In this document: positions 36,290-43,170 of the stretch, piece by piece
How positions within the stretch are numbered: the stretch's first letter is position 1
Layout: each line of letters opens with the position of its first letter
DNA from: CAYSPT01 sp964432985
GTDB taxonomy: Bacteria; Muiribacteriota; CAYSPT01
Direction: 5' to 3'
Assembly: GCA_964432985.1 (NCBI GenBank)
Contig: CAYSPT010000010.1
Location: 1-64,000 of the forward strand
DNA: 64,000 bases
Notes under the pieces: model-generated
The model's input: only the letters and a program-made list of their open reading frames with translations
Databases searched by the model: none
What the model was told of the DNA's origin: nothing
Made by a program: the position numbers and the translations under genes

Positions 36290-36682
36290 ATGGTTACGAT
36301 AATCAATGTTAAGACGGAGTCGAGGGAGGAGTTTGTCGACATCACCAGCGACGTAAAGCGCGCGTTTTCCAAGCACCGGGTCAAGGACGGGATTTGTACA
36401 GTGTACGTCCCACACACCACCGCCGGTGTCACCATCAATGAAAACGCCGATCCGGCGGTCAGGCGCGATATCCTGGCGGGGCTCAGGAGGCTGATCCCCC
36501 GTTCGGGAGATTACAAGCACTCGGAAGGGAACTCCGACGCTCACCTCAAGTCATCGCTGGTCGGCAGCTCCATACAGATTCCGATACATGGTGGACGGCT
36601 CCAGCTCGGCACCTGGCAGGGCGTTTTCTTCACCGAGTTCGATGGTCCCCGGACCCGCTCCTGTATCATCCAGATTATTTGA
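36290..36682 (+). CDS. yjbQ: YjbQ family protein (UPF0047, secondary thiamine-phosphate synthase-like)
   Basis: 130 aa, full length for the family. Conserved blocks are VYVPHTTAGVTINENADP, DYKHSEGNSDAHLKSSLVGSS and LGTWQGVFFTEFDGPR, with the conserved His and Glu residues and the terminal RxRxxxIQII. Family members show weak thiamine-phosphate synthase activity when overexpressed, but the physiological role is unsettled. A ribosome site (AAGGAG) lies about 13 nt upstream. A strong terminator follows 18 nt after the stop. Confidence 0.92.
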   Translation: MVTIINVKTESREEFVDITSDVKRAFSKHRVKDGICTVYVPHTTAGVTINENADPAVRRDILAGLRRLIPRSGDYKHSEGNSDAHLKSSLVGSSIQIPIHGGRLQLGTWQGVFFTEFDGPRTRSCIIQII

Positions 36683-36700
36683 TAAAAAACGTCAGCACAC

Positions 36701-36744
36701 AAACGAGGCCGAATCCAACAAAGGATTCGGCCTCGTTTTGGTTT
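36701..36744 (+). terminator. Rho-independent terminator after yjbQ
   Basis: A perfect 16-bp stem (36701-36716 with 36723-36738, AAACGAGGCCGAATCC) with loop AACAAA and a T-rich tail TTGGTTTT. It separates yjbQ from carD. Confidence 0.9.
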
Positions 36745-36923
36745 TGTCCTCATGATTCCGCAAACTTAAACAATGCGAATCCGCTTTCCACCAGCTTTAC
36801 CGTACTTTTTCCGCTCAAAATTAAAGTAAAACTTGAAGTTTGACGATACATAAAGTGAGACAGCCGAAAACTCATCCAAAATAAATAGTTATGTCCTTAC
36901 TCACGGGAAGGAGCAACCTGTCT

Positions 36924-37436
36924 ATGTTCAATACCGGAGATGCTGTGGTACATCCCATGCACGGTGCCGGGGTTATTGGTAATATCGAGGAGCATGATTT
37001 TCTAGGAAAAAGAGCACGATACTATGTTCTCAAGCTATGCTTGAGCGGACTCGACAGAATCCTTATTCCAGTCGAGCGCGCACTAAAAATTGGAATAAGA
37101 AAAATCATCAATGCTGATGCCGTCTCCGACATAATGGACGTATTGAAAACCGGTTTTCAGAACGCGAAGAAAAAGGGTGAATCGTGGAACGTCGTCTACC
37201 GGCGCAACAGCGAGAAGATGAAAAGCGGGCAGGTCCTCCAGATTTCCGAGGTGCTTTCGTACCTGCACCACCGCAACAAGAAAAAGGATCTCGGGCTCAA
37301 AGACGGAGAGATGTACGCCAAAGCGTTCAACCTGGTTGCCAGCGAAGTAATGTACGCCAAGAAGGTAGGTCCGAAACACGCGAAAGTTATGATGCTCAAA
37401 GCGCTGGAAGAAGGTCTTAAAGAATGTATAGAATGA
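36924..37436 (+). CDS. carD: CarD-family transcriptional regulator
   Basis: 170 aa. The N-terminal RNA-polymerase-interacting Tudor-like domain begins FNTGDAVVHPMHGAGVIGNI and runs to about residue 60. The C-terminal helical DNA-binding part includes VVYRRNSEKMKSGQVLQI (family pattern W..R......K..SG), then EVLSYLHHR and SEVMYAKKVG. CarD-type proteins stabilise open promoter complexes. The ATG at 36924 has GGAAGGAG 10 nt upstream; an earlier in-frame ATG at 36891 lies before that site and is rejected. The end overlaps the next gene by 13 nt. Confidence 0.93.
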   Translation: MFNTGDAVVHPMHGAGVIGNIEEHDFLGKRARYYVLKLCLSGLDRILIPVERALKIGIRKIINADAVSDIMDVLKTGFQNAKKKGESWNVVYRRNSEKMKSGQVLQISEVLSYLHHRNKKKDLGLKDGEMYAKAFNLVASEVMYAKKVGPKHAKVMMLKALEEGLKECIE

Positions 37437-37723
37437 ATGGTCTCAGAGTTGATGGAACATACCGGGACAGGGATTATCTCAAAATACTCCTGTGGATCGG
37501 GTTCTGTGTGGCCGTGATTTACTTCAGCTTCCAGCTTGGACAGCGCCGCGTCGCCACGCATTACAGCAGTTCACGCCATCAAATAGGCGGAAATATGTCC
37601 CAGACCATCAACTTCAACCTGCCGCACTGGTTGAAGGTAGACCTGGATGATTCGTATCTGCCCCTGGCAGACCTCTATCTCACCGGTAAGACATCGGTGA
37701 TCATCTCATCGCTGCTGGCCTAG
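37424..37723 (+). CDS. Small single-pass membrane protein of unknown function
   Basis: 99 aa. Not recognised. One transmembrane segment (ILLWIGFCVAVIYFSFQLG, about residues 21-39) follows a short basic N-terminus, and a polar C-terminal region contains SQTINFNLPHWLKVDLDD. The start overlaps the end of carD by 13 nt, which suggests translational coupling. The stop TAG shares a CTAG with the stop of the convergent gene on the other strand. Confidence 0.65.
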   Translation: MYRMNGLRVDGTYRDRDYLKILLWIGFCVAVIYFSFQLGQRRVATHYSSSRHQIGGNMSQTINFNLPHWLKVDLDDSYLPLADLYLTGKTSVIISSLLA

Positions 37724-38226
37724 CCGGCCATGTAATCGATAACGAGTCTCCGGGCACCTGATTTCTGGAAGTCGACCTGGATGTACTTGTGTCCATCTTC
37801 GGTAGTACCTGTCCCGACGATCTCACCGGCATCATTCCATACCTTGTGGAAAATGAAATCTCCCACCTTGTAGGTGTTGGTCATCTCGTACTCCTTGAAA
37901 CCATCCTTTAGCTCCGGAGCCTGGTCGAGTTCAATCTTCTCGGGGAGCGGTGTAGCTTCTTTTTTCTTGGTTTCCTTCTTCTTGGCATCCTTGGCTGCCA
38001 CGGGCGCTTCTTTTTTCTCGACAGCGGCTGCCTTCTTGGGAGTACCCTTTTCTTTCTGTTTCTCGGAAGCGGGGGAACTGGCGGACCGCTTCAGTCCGAG
38101 GCGCTCAAGTTTCTTGCGAATCGAGGTAGCCGTAACACCAAACCGCTCGGACAACTCTTCATTAGTCATCTCCAGATAGCTCTCTTTAAGGAAACTGCAT
38201 TCCTCGTCTGTCCAGACCTTCGGCAT
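37720..38226 (-). CDS. HTH / Lys-Ala-rich linker / PcrA-type Tudor-like protein
   Basis: 168 aa. The N-terminus (about 1-48) is a helix-turn-helix of SANT/GcrA-like appearance (VWTDEECSFLKESY, then TATSIRKKLERLGLKR). Residues about 50-108 are a Lys/Ala/Glu-rich disordered linker. The C-terminus (about 115-168: YKVGDFIFHKVWNDAGEIVG, then YIQVDFQKSGARRLV) resembles the Tudor-like domain at the end of UvrD/PcrA helicases that contacts RNA polymerase. A transcription-associated DNA-binding protein is likely. The ATG at 38226 has GGAGGG 7 nt upstream. Its target is unknown; it lies convergent to carD. Confidence 0.75.
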   Translation of the reverse strand: MPKVWTDEECSFLKESYLEMTNEELSERFGVTATSIRKKLERLGLKRSASSPASEKQKEKGTPKKAAAVEKKEAPVAAKDAKKKETKKKEATPLPEKIELDQAPELKDGFKEYEMTNTYKVGDFIFHKVWNDAGEIVGTGTTEDGHKYIQVDFQKSGARRLVIDYMAG

Positions 38227-38276
38227 CAATATCCCTCCAGATAAATAAAATAGTGGCTTTCTTTCACTTGCGCGGT

Positions 38277-38306
38277 AATGTAACAAAGAAGAGTCTTGAG
38301 AGTCAA
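38277..38306 (-). promoter_or_regulatory. Candidate promoter for the HTH/Tudor-like gene
   Basis: Minus strand: TTGACT (38306-38301), an 18-nt spacer and extended -10 TGT-TACATT (38282-38277), about 50 nt before the ATG. Confidence 0.4.
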
Positions 38307-38840
38307 GTGATAATCAGCATTTTTTGGCATTTATACCGATAAATTCTCAGTTTTTCGGTACATTGCTGCCAATTATCAATAATTATGTCAGAAATTCGAC
38401 ACTTTTAAGTCCCAAGTAAGCTTATTGCTTTCTATAAAGTTTGTAGGTCATGATTCAGTAACATAGTTTTGCAATCCCACCCTCAAGCAAGTGGATTAGA
38501 AAGTGAGAGGGTCAGGCTTCACTTTTTCACTTTAGCGCTTTACACCACACGAGCGCCTGTTGCTGTCAGCGAAATGTAGACTTATAACGAGTACACTTTC
38601 ACATGAGTTATTGCAATGTTGAAATGATTTGAATGAGTAATCATTTGAGCATACTTTCTTTGGAGTTGATCAGTGGAGAGATTAGCAGAATGAATAATCT
38701 CTTGTAAGGAACGTAGGTCGTGGATTTTACACGGAGGTGAGATGATCAATGACTTTGGATTTAGTTCCTCTTGCAGGAGACATAGGCTTTCGAGACGACA
38801 CTCTGAATCTGATATCTATTGTGAGAGCTTGTGTCGGAGA
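38307..38840. other. Non-coding stretch without a convincing gene
   Basis: No ORF with coding character is seen on either strand. At about 38508-38541, GGGTCAGGCTTCACTTTTTC followed by AGCG resembles a diverged copy of the repeat near 3.4 kb. The rest is AT-rich sequence of unknown role. Confidence 0.5.
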
Positions 38841-38954
38841 TTGCGCGAACGGCTGTTAGCGAAATGAAGTGAACCAAGAAGTGGATAGCCATGGATGGCG
38901 TATCCACATACAAGGATGTATGCGGTCACGAAATGAGCTTTACAGCCGTCGCAA
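38841..38954. repeat. 114-nt imperfect inverted repeat with internal hairpins
   Basis: The outer arms TTGCGCGAACGGCTGT (38841-38856) and ACAGCCGTCGCAA (38942-38954) pair, then GTGAACC (38869-38875) with GGTCAC (38924-38929). Inside are the hairpin GTGGATA...TATCCAC (38881-38907) and CATAC...GTATG (38907-38922). It lies 30 nt beyond the stop of the TPR gene. It could be a structured RNA, a MITE-like element or a processing signal. Confidence 0.6.
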
Positions 38955-38983
38955 GCGGAGACTTGAAGCTCGAACGAGAGATA

Positions 38984-39790
38984 TCAGATCAAATCTTTGA
39001 TTTTCACCAGCATCTTTTTGGCGGTGCTAGCGTACTTGCTTCCGTCCGGCGCCAGCTCCAGGACCTTCTTGTACTCCTTGACCGCTTCATACAGGTGATC
39101 GGAGTAAGCCAGGCACAATCCCAGGTTCATCCGGGCGAACATGTTGCCCGGATCGATGGTGAGGACGGTACGGAACTCCTCGATGGCCTTTTCGTAGTTA
39201 CCGGCCTTGGCGTACTTCACGCCCAACTTGCTATGGTAATCGGCATTGCCGGTAACCAGGCTTTCAACGGCTGATTTTTCGGGTTGCGGCTTTTTGCCGG
39301 TGTTTCTCAGGTACCCTTTAAGAAGCTTGAATTGCGTCTTTTCGCCCAGCCCTTCACGCAGGTTCATCTCCCGCATGTACTTGAGCTCTTTTTCCATCGT
39401 AGTGCGCTCCTTGACGTACCGCGGGCGTTTCGGCATCACCGGCAAGGTGCCTGCTGATAGCTGAGACGAATCGCCCACTGGTTTTGCCACCAGCACCTTG
39501 GGGTTCTTGGCGGTGTCCTGTTCGGCACGCACTTTCTCCAGTACCTCTTCCAGGACCGTGTTCAGCATGGTTTCGGCATCCACATTGTTACGATCGATCA
39601 TGAGGGATTTTTCGAAGCATTCCATGGCTTTACGGAACTCGCCCCGGTCGTAGTGGAACCGTCCGTTTTCAAGCCATTGCCTGGATTGCAGTTTTTCTTT
39701 CAGCTGGATGTCAGCACCGGCACCAGCGCTCATAACCAGGATGGCAACGAGCGTAAAGATGACCAGCGTTACAATGCTATCTTTTTTCAT
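38984..39790 (-). CDS. Exported TPR-repeat protein
   Basis: About 268 aa. An N-terminal signal peptide (MKKDSIVTLVIFTLVAILVM, cleavage near SAGAGA) is followed by one TPR unit (WLENGRFHYDRGEFRKAMEC) and a charged middle. Two to three TPR units follow at the C-terminus (YHSKLGVKYAKAGNYEKAIE, ARMNLGLCLAYSDHLYEAVK). It is likely a periplasmic protein-interaction scaffold. The ATG at 39790 has GGAAGG 10 nt upstream; the earlier GTG has no spacing. It is the third gene of the protease-PorV-TPR run. Confidence 0.85.
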   Translation of the reverse strand: MKKDSIVTLVIFTLVAILVMSAGAGADIQLKEKLQSRQWLENGRFHYDRGEFRKAMECFEKSLMIDRNNVDAETMLNTVLEEVLEKVRAEQDTAKNPKVLVAKPVGDSSQLSAGTLPVMPKRPRYVKERTTMEKELKYMREMNLREGLGEKTQFKLLKGYLRNTGKKPQPEKSAVESLVTGNADYHSKLGVKYAKAGNYEKAIEEFRTVLTIDPGNMFARMNLGLCLAYSDHLYEAVKEYKKVLELAPDGSKYASTAKKMLVKIKDLI

Positions 39791-39834
39791 GTATTCCACG
39801 CCTTCCCAAAAATATACGCCTTCCCGTAATCAGC

Positions 39835-40779
39835 TCAGGGAAAATCGAACCGGAGTGTGCCTGAAAGCCGGTGGATATCCCCCATGTCATTGTCCTGAAA
39901 CCCATAATCGAACTGCCAGCGGTCCCACCTGAAACTGCTGCCCAGGCAGAGATCGCCGTCATCAAGCCCGCCGCGGGCGGCGACGAACTCGTTGATCCAG
40001 CCTTCCACACCGAAGTGCACGCTGGCCCGCAGATCTTCGATTTTGCGGATGTCCAGGGCCAGGCTGATATTGCTTCTCGGGTGAAACGCGCAGCCCACCG
40101 TGGTGGTTATCGGTACATTGTCTTGGCGGCCCGACGCGGTGTTCCACTTCAATTTGGTCCCCACGTCCCGCACCGATGCCCCAACCGAGAAATAGTGGTT
40201 GGGTTTATACCAAACTCCCAGGTCCATACCCAGAGACCAGGCACGGGCTGTGTACAGCTGCTGACGCAGGTACTTGAGGTTCATGCCCAGTGAGAACCCG
40301 TTCGTTGTCTCCCAGGCCACTGAACCGTAGACACAGTCCTCGGTGTCGTCAAAATAGCCGATGAGGTCCCCGGCTGCGTATCCACGGGGATCGTTTGCTC
40401 CGGCGCGTTCTTCTATCATGTCTACGCCAAAACGCATCCATCCCAGCCCGAACACGAACTGCTTCGGAAGCGGCTGGACATAGCCCAGGTAGTTGAACTT
40501 ACGGTCCAGGTTGAGGACAGCGTGCATGGTGGTGAACTCTTTGTGCGATACGTTGGTCAGCCCGGCCACGTTCCAAAAGGAAGCCGACCCGTCATCGGCC
40601 AATCCCACGAATGCTCCGCCGAGACCGAGAGCACGGGTGCCCACGCCCATCTTCATGAACGCGGCAGCCTGCCCGGCTTCACCAATCGACGCCGCAGCGG
40701 GGGTGAGTCCGGAACATCCTAGTACGATAAGCACTGCCGCCAGAAGGACCGGTTTCAAGGTGCGTTGAATTGACATCAT
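39835..40779 (-). CDS. PorV/PorQ-family outer-membrane beta-barrel protein
   Basis: 314 aa. The signal peptide ends near PAAAS. The family hallmark follows: AGQAAAFMKMGVGTRALGLG, then AFVGLADDGSASFWNVAGL. Beta-strand alternation and terminal LSGTLRFDFP complete a FadL-like barrel. In Bacteroidota, PorV receives type IX secretion substrates; homologues occur in many other phyla. The adjacent upstream gene encodes a protease with a T9SS-like C-terminal domain, which supports a secretion role here. The two are 17 nt apart, with GGGAGAG before the ATG. Core T9SS genes are not in the window. Confidence 0.87.
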   Translation of the reverse strand: MMSIQRTLKPVLLAAVLIVLGCSGLTPAAASIGEAGQAAAFMKMGVGTRALGLGGAFVGLADDGSASFWNVAGLTNVSHKEFTTMHAVLNLDRKFNYLGYVQPLPKQFVFGLGWMRFGVDMIEERAGANDPRGYAAGDLIGYFDDTEDCVYGSVAWETTNGFSLGMNLKYLRQQLYTARAWSLGMDLGVWYKPNHYFSVGASVRDVGTKLKWNTASGRQDNVPITTTVGCAFHPRSNISLALDIRKIEDLRASVHFGVEGWINEFVAARGGLDDGDLCLGSSFRWDRWQFDYGFQDNDMGDIHRLSGTLRFDFP

Positions 40780-40796
40780 GTCGTCACTCTCCCGTC

Positions 40797-42959
40797 CTAT
40801 CGCAAGATCACAACGCGGCCGCTTTTCACCGTGTCATCGGTACCGGTGGGTGATACGACCCTGATCTTGTAGAAATAAACACCGTTTGCCACTTCATAGC
40901 CCCGTTCATTCTCACCATCCCATTCCACAAGCTGCGGGTTGTCTCCCGCGTCCTGTTCCTGGCCGTCAACGAGCACCTTGATCAACTTGCCCGTGACGTC
41001 GGTAACCAGCACCGACACATCGGTGGTCCGTACCAGGTTATAGTGGATGGTGGTTGTCCCGGTTGTCGTCGGGTTCGGATAGTTATACACTGAGGTGACC
41101 TCGCCTTTGTCCAGTTTCGGGTATCCCACCGTGGTCGAATAAGTGTACTTGCCTGACGATAGGGTGGAGAAACTGGACAGGTTCGTCGGAATGTTGATAG
41201 GCAGCATGATCACTTTTTCGTAGGTCTGGCCCAGCCCGAAGCTCTGGATGGTCACTGCTCCGTCCTTGTCGGACGTGTCCAGCACGATGGTGCTGTCGGT
41301 CTCTACCGATCCATCTGATTTGACCTTGATCAACGCCACTTCCCAGTTGATACCGTCAGCCCCGTCGAAATCGATTACCAGGTCACGGGGAACGGAGCTG
41401 TTGGCCACGAACTCCAGATAATTGGTACTAAAGGAACGCGGCAGGTTGGTGGTGGGGGTGATGGTCACCAGCGGATAATCTGAAACGCTGCGGTTGATGG
41501 TTACCGCCGGGTATGCGGCCACGTGCCCGGTGTCGTCGCTGTCGTCATCCATGTAATAGGTCTCGGTGGCGGTTGAGACCGGATTGTTGGATCCGGTGAA
41601 GTAGTTCCAGATCCAGAACTCCCTGATTGCCGCGGCTGCTGTGCTTCCGTACGCGGTCCCCGCACCGTCCGACTCGTTCTTGAGCACATCGTCGACTGCG
41701 CTAAAGACCGCATATCCTTCATCCATCTCGCGCCACACCTGCAGGATGGCCCTGGCCCGCTCCTTGCCCTTTTCGATTTCCTTCTCCGCTGCCGTTAATC
41801 CACCATTTGCGTCTATTGCATCCAACTGGGTTTGTGATGTGTAGTTCTCCGACAGGAACTTGGACCACATGACGCTTCCGTACTCGTGCCAATTATCGCT
41901 GGTGGCGAGGGATTTGTACGGTGCGTCAAACCAGCTGTCCAGGTACTGCAGGTAGTCGTTCACGTCATCGTGAAGCTCGTCTTCCAGCCACACGGAGCTC
42001 GATTCCATGAACCACATCTCGGCATAAGGATCGTAAGCCCTCTGCACGGCGTGGAAAAATTCATGCGCGGCGGTGACCTTGATAGCGTCGCCGGCCGAAA
42101 CGTAGTAGTTACCGTAATCGTTGTCCATGACGATGTAGCTGGTGTACTCGCGGTCGGGGTTGTGCGCCTCCTGGTCCTCCAGGCTGGCCGACACGTTCAT
42201 CCCGTAGGTGTTGAGGTCAACCAGGTACACATCGTAGAGGGCGCCGACATCAACGCCGCCCACCAGGTCGCCGCCGGCGCCGTGCACCGGGGCGTACCCG
42301 TTGCTGGGGCGGCTTTCCCCATCGGAGAAGACCACGTTATTGGTGGCTATCTCGTTGGGCTTGACCATTTGAAAATCGTTGTCACTGAAGATGTCATCGA
42401 AGAACCCGTATACGTCCGCCAGGACATCGGCCACGTCGGCTACGTAATCGGGAATGACCACGCCGTCCATGTTGAGATTGCCCGCCGCGTCCGGAGTCAG
42501 AGAGACGGCGTTTGGAGAGTCGGTGGTGACCGTGTAGTGAATGAGAAACCGCGGAATACCAAGACCGGCACCGACATGGTCGCGGCCATCGACACGCACC
42601 ATGTACAGGTCGATGACATCAGATGCCTTGAAGACCGCACCATGGTCCGATCCGTACTCGTCGTCGGGCCTCATCAGGTACGGTCGTAATGCTTCCTGCG
42701 TCTCTTCGGACAGGTCGTCCCACATCCGCCGGACCTTTTCCATAATCGGAGTACCGGACTTGCTTCGTATCCTGGTGAAGCCGGATTTGGGGTGCAGATC
42801 GGTGTCCACTCCTCCGAACAACGCTTTAACTTCCCGGACCAGTTGCATTTCAGAATCCGCGGCCAGCCCCGGTACGGATCCCCCTACCAGTACGAGCCAG
42901 GCGAACCACATGAAGAAAAATGGGATTACTAGCCTATCGGGCCGTTTTAAGATCACCAT
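40797..42959 (-). CDS. Secreted zinc metalloprotease-like protein with T9SS-type C-terminal domain
   Basis: 720 aa. A signal peptide (about 1-34) and a pro-like region precede a zincin-type domain with HEFFH (His299 to His303) and downstream acidic ESSSVWLEDEL, resembling the MXAN_6640-type putative metalloproteases. The last ~90 residues (YNYPNPTTTGTTTIHYNL, VTDVTGKLIKVLVDG, ANGVYFYKIRV) are the FlgD-like/T9SS type A sorting fold. It is probably exported and shed or surface-attached. The substrate is unknown. The start ATG has GGGAGGAG upstream and lies just after an operator-like palindrome (42981-42997). First gene of the run leading to PorV and TPR. Confidence 0.85.
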   Translation of the reverse strand: MVILKRPDRLVIPFFFMWFAWLVLVGGSVPGLAADSEMQLVREVKALFGGVDTDLHPKSGFTRIRSKSGTPIMEKVRRMWDDLSEETQEALRPYLMRPDDEYGSDHGAVFKASDVIDLYMVRVDGRDHVGAGLGIPRFLIHYTVTTDSPNAVSLTPDAAGNLNMDGVVIPDYVADVADVLADVYGFFDDIFSDNDFQMVKPNEIATNNVVFSDGESRPSNGYAPVHGAGGDLVGGVDVGALYDVYLVDLNTYGMNVSASLEDQEAHNPDREYTSYIVMDNDYGNYYVSAGDAIKVTAAHEFFHAVQRAYDPYAEMWFMESSSVWLEDELHDDVNDYLQYLDSWFDAPYKSLATSDNWHEYGSVMWSKFLSENYTSQTQLDAIDANGGLTAAEKEIEKGKERARAILQVWREMDEGYAVFSAVDDVLKNESDGAGTAYGSTAAAAIREFWIWNYFTGSNNPVSTATETYYMDDDSDDTGHVAAYPAVTINRSVSDYPLVTITPTTNLPRSFSTNYLEFVANSSVPRDLVIDFDGADGINWEVALIKVKSDGSVETDSTIVLDTSDKDGAVTIQSFGLGQTYEKVIMLPINIPTNLSSFSTLSSGKYTYSTTVGYPKLDKGEVTSVYNYPNPTTTGTTTIHYNLVRTTDVSVLVTDVTGKLIKVLVDGQEQDAGDNPQLVEWDGENERGYEVANGVYFYKIRVVSPTGTDDTVKSGRVVILR

Positions 42960-42980
42960 ATTGTGAGTCTCCTCCCTATA

Positions 42981-42997
42981 GCCCTAATTATTAGGGC
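42981..42997. promoter_or_regulatory. Operator-like palindrome before the metalloprotease gene
   Basis: GCCCTAATTATTAGGGC: perfect 8-bp arms around one T, lying 21 nt upstream of the start and next to the ribosome site on the minus strand. The cognate regulator is unknown. Confidence 0.5.
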
Positions 42998-43096
42998 AAT
43001 ATACATTTCCATTATGGGAACGTTATACCCCACGTCCTTTTCGATGTATCGGCGGGAATCTTTAAAATTTTAGGGAAGAGATCACGTTTGAGAAGG

Positions 43097-43140
43097 ATTT
43101 GACTTTATAGAATACTATAGTGATGTATCTGACCTTATAG
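43097..43140 (-). promoter_or_regulatory. Two direct repeats 30 bp apart upstream of the metalloprotease gene
   Basis: ATTTGACTTTATAG (43097-43110) and ATCTGACCTTATAG (43127-43140) are spaced exactly 30 bp, about three helical turns, in the 211-nt intergenic region. They may be tandem activator sites. No gene is seen in this region. Confidence 0.4.
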
Positions 43141-43170
43141 CTATAATGACCGGCAGCGATAATGGCCGGG

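Noticed and set aside
36891..36923. Upstream ATG of carD at 36891
   Set aside because: The ribosome site GGAAGGAG lies downstream of it, and the family N-terminus begins at FNTGDAVVH after the ATG at 36924.
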